The notes under the pieces are model-generated. The model had not been told where the DNA came from, did not search any database, and worked only from the letters and a program-made list of their open reading frames with translations. From Skermanella rosea (GTDB lineage: Bacteria > Pseudomonadota > Alphaproteobacteria > Azospirillales > Azospirillaceae): DNA of 64,000 nt. Where the stretch lies: NCBI RefSeq assembly GCF_016806835.2, contig NZ_CP086113.1:372001-436000 (forward strand). The letters run 5' to 3'. The position numbers were made by a program, and so were the translations under genes. Shown here one piece after another: positions 18,089-25,830 of this stretch. Positions within the stretch are counted from its first letter, which is position 1. Every line of letters begins with the position of its first letter.

Positions 18089-19462
18089 TCACAGGTCCTT
18101 TTTCAAGGACGCCGGCGTGTCGACCGGCCGGGTGGTCGACACGCCGGCGGATCGGCGGCCCTGGACCGCCGGCTCCGTCACGCTGCCGGTCGGCAATCCG
18201 GCCTGAAGCCCGGCAAGCAGTTTCAGTAGCCGGAGCTTTCCGGACCACGGGGGAGCGGCGGTTTCTCCGGAGGTCGGACGGGCACCGCTTCCGGTTGCTT
18301 GACGGCGTTGCGCGACGGACCGTAGATAGCTGCCCGGTGATCCGCCGAGCCATGTCCGACCGCCGGCGCGGCTCCGGGACCGGAAATGCCGGTTCAAGCT
18401 TTCGATCATCGGCTTTTCCAGCAGGAAATAGGTCCCTGCCGCGAGGATCACGCAGAGGATGATCCCACCAGCCTGGAACAAGCCGCCATATGCGGGCGAG
18501 CCTGGGAAAATCGTGATGGCTTTGCCGAGTGCGGACAGGATGAACCAGTGGGACAGATAAAGGCTGTATGAGATATCCCCAAGAATCACGAGGCCAGCGA
18601 GAAGGCCGGTAACGGCAGGGACTCCGAACGAAGAGCGTCGCTCGACGAACTTCTCGAGCGCCATGAGGATGCCCAGAAAGGCGAAGCAGAAGAAGCCAAC
18701 GGTCACGACGCGGTAATATTCTTGCCAAACGCCCCATTCCTCCGCCCAGCTCGCTGAGACGTACCTGACCGCCAGGCAGCCAGCCATGACAGCGACAAGG
18801 ACGGGGAGCGATCCCGCTGACATCACCCGGTTCCTGAAATTGTATAGGATCATGCCCAGCCAGAACTCCGCCAGCATCGGGGACGTGACGTGGAAATCCC
18901 AGATCTTCGTACCGGATGCCTCGCCCACGAGTCTCAGGACTATACCCGAGAAGAAGAAACACAGCACGACGGTGGGGGCGGCTCCGGGCCTTCCGATGGC
19001 AAGCATGGACGCAACCATAAGATAGAACAGGGCTTCATGTTCCAGCGTCCATCCGACCGAGAGCAACGGATATTCAAGCTGTGGGAACAGCAGAAGCGAT
19101 TTGATGATGTTGGTCGGGGAGTAAGAGAACGAGCCCAAGTTCCAGGCCGGGTTCAAGAGAAAAGCAAGGACGACGGCAGCGGAGAAAATCCAATAGATGG
19201 GGTAGATCCTTATGAATCGCCTCAACAGGAAGTTGCCCGGCCCCAATCCGGGTGACGTGACCACCGATGCCATGACGAACCCGCTGATCAGGAAAAACAG
19301 GTCCACGCCGATACCTTCTGGTATCAGGTCCGGGAACGGCCTTGCATACTGGTAGTCAGGAACATGCTTGACGACCAGGAATGAATGGACATAGACGACT
19401 TCGAGAGCCGCAATGCCTCTCGCCACCTGGATCGACAGGAATCTGCCTTCCGTCGGCCTCAT
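18089..19462 (-). CDS. Acyltransferase 3 family membrane protein (OafA/ExoZ type)
   Basis: This 457-residue integral membrane protein has the acyltransferase-3 signature at the N-terminus: RFLSIQVARGIAALEVVYVH, with the conserved R and H, then GVDLFFLISGFVM. About ten hydrophobic helices extend to about residue 365. Members move acetyl or succinyl groups onto sugars of O-antigen or exopolysaccharide at the membrane. Here it lies last in the leftward arm of the exopolysaccharide locus, 166 bp after the priming transferase. The C-terminal 90 residues are hydrophilic and arginine/glycine-rich, and their coding sequence contains a perfect 16-bp inverted repeat; this tail may be a recent extension and is not part of the core domain. 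Confidence 0.88.
   Translation of the reverse strand: MRPTEGRFLSIQVARGIAALEVVYVHSFLVVKHVPDYQYARPFPDLIPEGIGVDLFFLISGFVMASVVTSPGLGPGNFLLRRFIRIYPIYWIFSAAVVLAFLLNPAWNLGSFSYSPTNIIKSLLLFPQLEYPLLSVGWTLEHEALFYLMVASMLAIGRPGAAPTVVLCFFFSGIVLRLVGEASGTKIWDFHVTSPMLAEFWLGMILYNFRNRVMSAGSLPVLVAVMAGCLAVRYVSASWAEEWGVWQEYYRVVTVGFFCFAFLGILMALEKFVERRSSFGVPAVTGLLAGLVILGDISYSLYLSHWFILSALGKAITIFPGSPAYGGLFQAGGIILCVILAAGTYFLLEKPMIESLNRHFRSRSRAGGRTWLGGSPGSYLRSVAQRRQATGSGARPTSGETAAPPWSGKLRLLKLLAGLQAGLPTGSVTEPAVQGRRSAGVSTTRPVDTPASLKKDL
18110..18149. repeat. Perfect 16-bp inverted repeat with 8-base loop
   Basis: CGCCGGCGTGTCGACC (18110–18125) and its exact reverse complement (18134–18149) form a very stable hairpin inside the 3' end of the acyltransferase gene. 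A smaller hairpin, GTCCTT/AAGGAC, abuts it at 18095–18110, just before that gene's stop codon. It may act as a transcription terminator or RNA stabiliser for the leftward operon. Confidence 0.8.
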
Positions 19463-19628
19463 GGCGCCGATGCTCCATGGCTGATAACATCGTTCCGCCC
19501 GGCTGGGCGCGTTGCTGCACAGTCCAAGCCGGAAACGGTAATCTTCGTGCCCAAGCGCTCCGGAAGGACGGCCGGTAGGGGCAGCGGAGCGGGCGAACTC
19601 ATGGCGTGTCGAGGTCGCGCGGGCAGGT

Positions 19629-20348
19629 TCATCCCGCGCCCTCGCACGACAACGTGACGAAGATGGTGTGGATCATGATCAGGGCATCGAGACGGGGTGA
19701 GCTTTCCCGGGTGTATCTCAAATCCCAGCCGATCCGTTCTTCCATCGCCTGCAGGGTTTCGGTCTGGCCGCGGCACCTGTTGATCTGCGCTAGACCGGTT
19801 ATGCCGGGCTTGACGAGGAAGCGCCTGTCGTAGTGATTGACCAGGGTACCGTATTTGGCATCCAGCCATACCGGATGGGGACGAGGCCCGACGAAGGACA
19901 TATCACCCCGGAAAACGTTCAGGAGTTGTGGCAGCTCGTCCATGCTGGTCGTGCGCAAGAAGCTGCCGACGCGGGTTATCCTGCCGTCTCCTTTCCGGGC
20001 CTGCTCCTCGATCTCCTTGCCATGACGCATCGTCCTGAATTTCAGGATCATGAATGTTCTGCCGTGCAGGCCCGTACGCTCCTGCCGGAAGAGAATCGGT
20101 CCGCTTGATTCCCACCTGATCGCCATCGCGATGATCATCAGCATCGGCGCAAGCGCAAGCAGCAGAACGAAAGCCAGGATGATGTCGATCATGCGCTTGG
20201 CGATGCTGGAACTCCACTGGTTCCGGGACCGGTGCCCCCGGCGGGCGGACGTCGGGGATGGTGCGAGATCGACGGCGCTCGCGAGAAGAACCCTTTCCGT
20301 GGGATCGTGCATTTCAGCCTCCCTGACCATCGTTGACAGGGTTGTCAT
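19629..20348 (-). CDS. Priming sugar transferase (bacterial sugar transferase family, ExoY/WbaP C-terminal type)
   Basis: This 239-residue protein is a short-form polyprenyl-phosphate hexose-1-phosphate transferase. A basic N-terminal tail is followed by one membrane segment (about 55–78, [20 protein letters not shown]). The catalytic domain then shows [42 protein letters not shown] and KPGITGLAQ. The enzyme transfers the first sugar phosphate from a nucleotide sugar to undecaprenyl phosphate, starting repeat-unit assembly at the inner face of the membrane. Its ATG overlaps the stop codon of the WecG/TagA-type gene (ATGA), so translation is coupled. Which sugar it transfers cannot be predicted. 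Confidence 0.9.
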   Translation of the reverse strand: MTTLSTMVREAEMHDPTERVLLASAVDLAPSPTSARRGHRSRNQWSSSIAKRMIDIILAFVLLLALAPMLMIIAMAIRWESSGPILFRQERTGLHGRTFMILKFRTMRHGKEIEEQARKGDGRITRVGSFLRTTSMDELPQLLNVFRGDMSFVGPRPHPVWLDAKYGTLVNHYDRRFLVKPGITGLAQINRCRGQTETLQAMEERIGWDLRYTRESSPRLDALIMIHTIFVTLSCEGAG

Positions 20349-21241
20349 CGTCCTGCCGGCGGACCTGACGGCAGACTCCGGGCAGCGACAGCCGACGGCT
20401 GCTGCCCGCGACCGGAGGTCGGCGGACTGTCGTCATCCATGTCTTTGTCCTGAAGCTGGAAGTACCTGCGGCCGAGCAGGAACTCTCCGGCGATCAGCAG
20501 CAGGAACCGTGGGTTGTTCCTCAGGTAGCGCCGCCATAGGCGGCGCGGTTCCGTGGCGAGGCGATAGAGCCATTCCAGGGCCAGTATCTGCAGGATCCGG
20601 GGTGCTTGGCTCTTGAGTCCGGCATTGAAGTCGAACGCAGCCCCGACGCCGATCAGGATCGGAGCGTCGAGACGGTCACACATCCGCGCCATCCAGTATT
20701 CCTGCTTGGGAGTGCTGAGCCCGATCCAGACGATGTCGGCCCGCGACGCGTTGATCGCCGCGGCCGTCTCCTCCTCTTCGTGCTCGCTGAGCGGGCGGAA
20801 CGGCGGCGTCATCGTCCCGGCGACGGCGATCCCAGGAAAGCGCCGGGAGAGGCGATCGCGGAGGCGATCCGCGACCCCCTCGCCGCCGCCGTAGAAGTAG
20901 TGCCGGATCGTGCCGTCCCGGGTAGCCTCCATCAGGGCCAGCATCAGGTCCGGGCCATAGACTCGGCTGACTTGGTGGCGACGGACTCGACCGTAATAGA
21001 CAAGCGGCATGCCATCCGGCGTCACCATGCGGGCTCCCCTCAACACTCTGCGGAATTCGGGAGAGTCCCGGGCTTCCATGACACCATGGACGCCGGTTAT
21101 GGTGACGTAGCCGCTGCGGCGGTCCGCCACCCACGCCAATATGGTCTGCGTCGCGGTGGGCAGATCGATCGCGGATACGTTGACGCCGAGTATGGAGAAC
21201 CAGGGCATCTCGGCAGGCATTTGCAAACAGCTGTCGCTCAT
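20345..21241 (-). CDS. WecG/TagA/CpsF family glycosyltransferase
   Basis: This 298-residue protein belongs to the GT26 family, with the conserved TPDGMPLVYYGR motif, HYFYGGGEGVADRL, DIVWIGLSTPKQEYWMA and GVGAAFDFNAGLKSQAP. Family members add the second sugar (ManNAcA, ManNAc or glucose) to a polyprenyl-linked primer, here probably onto the product of the adjacent priming transferase. The start at 21241 (MSDSCLQM) is chosen because GGAGG lies five bases upstream; the open frame extends 15 codons further without a ribosome binding site. It is 54 bp after the GDP-mannose-epimerase-like gene in the same operon. Confidence 0.9.
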   Translation of the reverse strand: MSDSCLQMPAEMPWFSILGVNVSAIDLPTATQTILAWVADRRSGYVTITGVHGVMEARDSPEFRRVLRGARMVTPDGMPLVYYGRVRRHQVSRVYGPDLMLALMEATRDGTIRHYFYGGGEGVADRLRDRLSRRFPGIAVAGTMTPPFRPLSEHEEEETAAAINASRADIVWIGLSTPKQEYWMARMCDRLDAPILIGVGAAFDFNAGLKSQAPRILQILALEWLYRLATEPRRLWRRYLRNNPRFLLLIAGEFLLGRRYFQLQDKDMDDDSPPTSGRGQQPSAVAARSLPSGPPAGR

Positions 21242-21295
21242 CGCGGCCTCCGGTGGGAGCAGGGTTTTTCGGGGCCGGGGTCGCACCTTGGCGAG

Positions 21296-22285
21296 TCAGG
21301 CGGCAACCTCGACCTGACGGATCTCGTCGTAAATCCACCGGTAGGTCTTCTCGAGGCCGGTCCGGAGATCAATGGAGGGTGCCCAATCGAGCACCTCCCG
21401 GATCCGCGTGTTGTCGCTGTTGCGTCCTCTCACCCCCTTGGGCGCGTCGAGACGATAATGCCGCCGCAGCTTGATGCCCGCGATCTGTTCGGCGATGTCG
21501 ACCAGCTGGTTGATCGTCACCAATTCGTCGGAGCCGAGGTTTAACGGATCGCCGCAGTCGGACGCAGCGATCCGGCAGGTCCCATGGACGCAATCGTCGA
21601 TGAACATGAAGCTCCGGGTCTGCTCGCCGTCGCCCCAGATCTCGATTTCATGGCTTCCGCTCAGCTTGGCTTCGATCACCTTGCGGCAGATCGCCGCCGG
21701 CGCCTTCTCCCGCCCGCCAGCGTAGGTCCCGTATGGACCATAGACGTTGTGGTAGCGGGCGACCCGGGTGATCAGCCCGTAATCCTCGGTGAAATGGCGG
21801 CAGAGCCGTTCGCTGAACAGCTTTTCCCACCCGTAGCCGTCCTCGGGCATGGCCGGATAGGCATCCTCCTCCTTCAGGGGAACGACTTGGGGGGACAACT
21901 GCTTTCCCGCCGCATAGACGCAAGCGGAAGAGGAGAAGAAGTATCGCTCGACTCCCACCTCCCGGGCGGCGAGCAGCATGTGGGTATTGATCAGTACCGA
22001 GAGCATGCATGCCGCCTTGTTGTTCTCGATAAAGCCCATCCCCCCCATATCCGCCGCCAGATTGAAGACATGACGGGCTCCCTTGACGGCGATGCCGCAG
22101 TGATCGCGGCGTGACACGTCGAGGGTCAGGTTCTCGACGCCCGGCGTGTGGCGATACCATCTCTCGACCGGCTTGATGTCGACGGCACGGATGTTCGGGA
22201 AACCCTGCTCCGCAAGATGGGCCACAAGGTTACCGCCGATGAAACCGCCGCCGCCCGTGACGACGATCAGGTCATTGTGGTTCAT
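21296..22285 (-). CDS. NAD-dependent sugar epimerase, GDP-mannose 3,5-epimerase-like
   Basis: This 329-residue extended SDR enzyme has the nucleotide-binding GGGGFIGGNL motif at about 11–20 and the catalytic YGWEK motif (YxxxK). The stretches HVFNLAADMGGMGFIE, FFSSSACVYA, HNVYGPYGTYAGGREKAPAAICRK and RSFMFIDDCV closely follow GDP-mannose 3,5-epimerase, which makes GDP-L-galactose from GDP-mannose. This is family recognition, and a related C3/C5 epimerase specificity is possible. It would supply a sugar nucleotide for the exopolysaccharide. GGAG is seven bases upstream of the ATG. Its neighbours are UDP-glucuronate decarboxylase (46 bp upstream) and the WecG-type transferase. Confidence 0.82.
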   Translation of the reverse strand: MNHNDLIVVTGGGGFIGGNLVAHLAEQGFPNIRAVDIKPVERWYRHTPGVENLTLDVSRRDHCGIAVKGARHVFNLAADMGGMGFIENNKAACMLSVLINTHMLLAAREVGVERYFFSSSACVYAAGKQLSPQVVPLKEEDAYPAMPEDGYGWEKLFSERLCRHFTEDYGLITRVARYHNVYGPYGTYAGGREKAPAAICRKVIEAKLSGSHEIEIWGDGEQTRSFMFIDDCVHGTCRIAASDCGDPLNLGSDELVTINQLVDIAEQIAGIKLRRHYRLDAPKGVRGRNSDNTRIREVLDWAPSIDLRTGLEKTYRWIYDEIRQVEVAA

Positions 22286-22331
22286 TGATGCTCTCCAACA
22301 GATTGAAGGGGGTCGCGCGAGCGACGCCGGG

Positions 22332-23342
22332 TCAGGCGGTCGTCTCGAGCACGGGGGCAGGAGCGTCGCTCCGTTGCGCCAGTGTGGATCTGAAATAGGC
22401 GATGGTCTTCTGGAGACCTTCGTCGAGCGGGATATGGGGCTGCCAGCCGAGTAGCTTCCCCGCGACCGTGATGTCCGGCTTGCGGCGACATGGGTCGTCA
22501 GCCGGCAGTGGATGCCGATCTATCCGCGAACGGGATCCGGTCATCTCGATGATGCGTCGGGCGAGTTCAAAGACAGTGATCTCGGCCGGATTGCCCATAT
22601 TGACCGGACCCGTGACGCCGGGAGACGCGTCCATCAGACGAACCATCCCGTCGAGCAGGTCGTCGACATAGCAGAAGGATCGCGTCTGGCTTCCGTCGCC
22701 GTAGATCGTCAAGGGGACGCCGGCCAAGGCCTGCACTATGAAGTTGGAGATGACGCGGCCATCTCCGGAGGCCATCCGCGGACCATACGTGTTGAAGATG
22801 CGGATTACGCGGATCTCCACGCCATGTTGCCGATGATAGTCGAACATCAGCGATTCGGCGCAGCGTTTCCCCTCGTCGTAGCAGGCGCGCAGACCGATCG
22901 GGTTGACGTTCCCGGTGTAGTCCTCGGTCTGCGGATGGACTCTCGGGTCCCCGTAGATCTCTGACGTCGAGGCCTGAAGCACTCTCGCACCCACGCGCTT
23001 CGCGAGCCCGAGCATGTTCATGGCACCGAGCACGCTGACCTTGGTCGTCTGTATGGGGTCCCGCTGGTAATATGCCGGCGAAGCCGGGCATGCGAGATTG
23101 TATATCTGGTCGACTTCCACGTAGAGGGGCAGGCATACGTCGTGCCGGACCAGCTCGAAACGCGGGTGACCCAGGAGGTGGGCGATGTTCTCCTTCCGTC
23201 CGGTGAAAAAATTGTCGACACACAGGACTTCATGGCCGAGGCCGAGGAGCTTCTCGCATAAATGCGACCCGAGGAACCCGGCGCCCCCGGTTACCAGTAT
23301 GCGCTTGGAGGGATCGACGCCAAAGTTGAGATTGCTGTCCAT
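22332..23342 (-). CDS. UDP-glucuronate decarboxylase (UDP-xylose synthase)
   Basis: This 336-residue extended SDR protein matches the UXS family closely. It has [42 protein letters not shown], the [30 protein letters not shown] block, YDEGKR with the catalytic tyrosine/lysine, [10 protein letters not shown] and [17 protein letters not shown]. The enzyme oxidises and decarboxylates UDP-glucuronic acid to UDP-xylose in the cytosol, a donor for polysaccharide assembly. The ATG at 23342 has GGAGG six bases upstream, so the open reading frame extending to 23465 is not used. It is the first biosynthetic gene after the LuxR-type regulator gene in the leftward arm. Confidence 0.9.
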   Translation of the reverse strand: MDSNLNFGVDPSKRILVTGGAGFLGSHLCEKLLGLGHEVLCVDNFFTGRKENIAHLLGHPRFELVRHDVCLPLYVEVDQIYNLACPASPAYYQRDPIQTTKVSVLGAMNMLGLAKRVGARVLQASTSEIYGDPRVHPQTEDYTGNVNPIGLRACYDEGKRCAESLMFDYHRQHGVEIRVIRIFNTYGPRMASGDGRVISNFIVQALAGVPLTIYGDGSQTRSFCYVDDLLDGMVRLMDASPGVTGPVNMGNPAEITVFELARRIIEMTGSRSRIDRHPLPADDPCRRKPDITVAGKLLGWQPHIPLDEGLQKTIAYFRSTLAQRSDAPAPVLETTA

Positions 23343-23487
23343 GGAGCACCTCCGGTCTTGTTGAACTTGTCGGCGGCCCGGTAAGGCGCCTGGCGAGAAC
23401 CGATGTTCAGCGGGGTGCGCCGCAAAGCGCCTCGGGTTCCGATCGGCTATGCGGGGAAGACCCACGGGAACCCGACCCTGCCGGCCG

Positions 23488-24198
23488 TTATGCGCCGATG
23501 CTGGGATCGTCCTGAAGAAGGCCGCTGCGGGCGATCCACAGGGCGGCCTGCACGCGGGTCTGCACTCCCATCTGACGCATCAGGATCCGGAGCTGGGCCA
23601 TCACGGCATCTTTGGAAATGCCGAGGCAGGAGGCGATGTTCTTCGTGCTCTTGCCGCTCATTATAAGGCTGAGAAGCTGGATGTCGGACGGATCCAGTTC
23701 GTGAAAACCACCGGGAGGGCCACCGCTCTGCTCCCGCTGGGCCTGAATACGCTCGACCAGAGTGGCGGGATCCTGGGTGGTCAAATCCTGCGTCGGCCTG
23801 CCGATCTGGGCCAGAACTTCCCTCCCGATCACCACCTCGCCGGCAAGGATCGCCTTGAGACTGTAAATGAAGCCGTCTGCAGAACTGTTGGTTGAGAGAC
23901 AGCCCGCCAGGTTCACCCACCTGATGATGCCGCTATCCTGCTTTGTCAGGTCGTCGGCTAGAAGTACCAGCTTGTTCGATGGACGTTTCAGGCTGTGAAC
24001 GTCTTCAGGTGCCGGCCGTACTGCGGCGCTGCTTATGAGGATCAGTTCAGGCGAGCAAACCTGTAGTTTGCAAATCGCTTCGGATAACGAGGCTACGTCG
24101 AGAACGACGTCGAAGTCGTTGTCGCACAGGAGATGTCGAAGCGACTCCCTGACAAGCCTGGCCGGCTCAACAATGATTGTTTGAATAGATCTTGTCAT
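23488..24198 (-). CDS. LuxR-family regulator with degenerate receiver domain
   Basis: This 236-residue protein has an N-terminal CheY-like fold (about 1–125) and a C-terminal LuxR/NarL helix-turn-helix (about 165–225: [20 protein letters not shown], then [20 protein letters not shown]). The position expected to hold the phosphoacceptor aspartate at the end of strand 3 reads [10 protein letters not shown], so the aspartate is absent. The regulator is probably controlled without phosphorylation. AAGGA precedes the ATG at good spacing. Its position at the head of the leftward exopolysaccharide arm, facing the 1.6-kb region that separates it from the tyrosine kinase gene, suggests it controls the locus. 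Confidence 0.85.
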   Translation of the reverse strand: MTRSIQTIIVEPARLVRESLRHLLCDNDFDVVLDVASLSEAICKLQVCSPELILISSAAVRPAPEDVHSLKRPSNKLVLLADDLTKQDSGIIRWVNLAGCLSTNSSADGFIYSLKAILAGEVVIGREVLAQIGRPTQDLTTQDPATLVERIQAQREQSGGPPGGFHELDPSDIQLLSLIMSGKSTKNIASCLGISKDAVMAQLRILMRQMGVQTRVQAALWIARSGLLQDDPSIGA

Positions 24199-24353
24199 GG
24201 TCCATCCTTTCGATAGGCCAGGTAAGATATTTTTTCGGCTGGGAATCAGCGCATTGAGTCGATCTGAAGAATCAACGAACTGCTTCCGTTGCGCCTAGAG
24301 TTTCCCGGTTTCCTGACGTGAAGTTCTTTAGCGTTGGCTGGACGTCGCCGAGC

Positions 24354-24385
24354 GCAGCATTGTTCGGAAGCAGCATTGTTCGGAA
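24354..24385. repeat. Tandem 16-bp duplication
   Basis: GCAGCATTGTTCGGAA occurs twice head to tail (24354–24369 and 24370–24385) about 150 bp upstream of the LuxR-type gene. It could be a duplicated regulator site or a replication-slippage product. Confidence 0.85.
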
Positions 24386-25536
24386 TGGGTGCACATCTCC
24401 TCTGATTGAGAAAAGGTCAAGAAACAGCAGCTGAACAGGTCACGGCATACTGAAGGATGGGTGCAATGCACCCTGGGGAGTCCGAGCTTGTTATGGATCC
24501 CCCAAACAATCACCAAACTCTGAAGCCGGTGGTTCACGGCACAGTTACGCAGAACCGATGCCGTTCCGGTAATGGCAGCCACGACGTGCCGGATTTCTAA
24601 GATATTCTTCGATGTCATACTGTGCCGCCTGACTGACGACGCCAGGAAAACGCAACTCCGTTGCTGACCCAATTCTATTGCGCATTTTTGCTGGTGGTGT
24701 AACTAGACGGATTTCAGAACGTTGAGTGGAGTGCTTCGCCCTGCCGAAGTTCACTACCAGAAATGCAAGTATTAGTTGCAAAAGGCGCTCCTTGATACTT
24801 TCAGGGAGGCAATCCCGACGATATATTGCTTCTTTCTGAAGAACATAGATTTCTCTTGTTCTTTACTCTGGACCAAGTCGCCGTAGATCACTCCAACGCA
24901 TACCCAAGCTACGGCGCATTAAAGGCGCAAAGCTGTTGGTACGGCAACAATTTATGGATAAAAAATAGTCTAAGCTGGAAATCGACTTTATCGGTAATAC
25001 TTCGGTGGCGTAATTGGTAAGAAAACTAGCCGAGAAGACGTTTCACCAAAGTAAGCCTCCCCCTCTTTCTGGCCAGGCGCACTGTAGTTCTACCTGTTTT
25101 TTGAAAAGCGGATGCGGATTCTCCTAAGCCGTCGCCGGAGCCCGCGCCGACAACGAACGCTGTCAAAATGAAATAACGACATATGCCCTATTTCTTACTG
25201 GTAATAAAACAGTCTTTGATCTCGATGTGCCCCCAACGGTGTTAATACAGCTTGCTGTGTCCCCAGATACCTCCTCGTCAAGCTTGACCCGGGGCGGCGA
25301 GCGGCAGCAACAATAGGACAGCATCCAGATCAGGCCTCCATCGGAACAGCGGGCAAGGGCCGGCACTTCCCGGTAATGGCCTCCTGAGGATAACGTCGAA
25401 TATTGGCATGTGCCTTCCGCTTCTCAAGGGACTCAAGATGCAAATAGTCATTCAAGCCGTGAACGGCGGGCGGAGTTATCCGCAGTGACAGTGGCCGAGC
25501 TGCAGGGCTGAACCCGCCATTGAAACAGATTGGGTG

Positions 25537-25565
25537 TTGACAGTGCCAATCATCCGGCATGTCAA
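25537..25565 (+). promoter_or_regulatory. Candidate sigma-70 promoter for the rightward exopolysaccharide arm
   Basis: TTGACA at 25537–25542 is a perfect -35 match; 17 bases later TGTCAA (25560–25565) is only a weak -10. It lies about 270 bp upstream of the tyrosine kinase start. No better match is evident by eye. Confidence 0.25.
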
Positions 25566-25830
25566 TGCTTGCTAATGTTCGATTCCCGGAGTCATCCATC
25601 GTCGGTGAAAAGTCGGACCACTCTTCAGTCGGGCTTCGGACAGGTATGAACGCGGTTCCGCCGGTTCTCAAGCGCTTGGCCGGCAAACGGCGGGGTCAAA
25701 GCGCACCTCTCTCATGCAAGTTCGCTCGACAGGACTGGCCGTGGAGGCGGTGGCCGTGCGGCAGGCAGCCGTCCTGACCGGAAACAATCGAGAAACAGCC
25801 GTCTGCGGCACACCAATTATGGGATTCGGC

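Larger units (their letters stand above)
24199..25830. other. 1.6-kb region without recognisable genes, AT-richer than its surroundings
   Basis: No reading frame here has a convincing ribosome binding site, protein family or codon pattern; the short open frames (largest about 118 codons) overlap and look random. The stretch 24,700–25,250 is clearly lower in G+C than the rest of the window. It contains a 16-bp tandem duplication at 24354 and a possible promoter at 25537. Because it separates the two divergent arms of the exopolysaccharide locus, it probably holds their control region. Decayed insertion DNA is another explanation. Confidence 0.6.

Noticed and set aside
24328-24672. 114-codon minus-strand frame in the gene-poor region
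   Set aside because: No ribosome binding site, cysteine-rich random-looking product, no family resemblance.
25006-25017. Sequence matching a tRNA A-box-like pattern in the gene-poor region
   Set aside because: No matching T-arm consensus or acceptor stem could be found downstream, so a tRNA is not supported.
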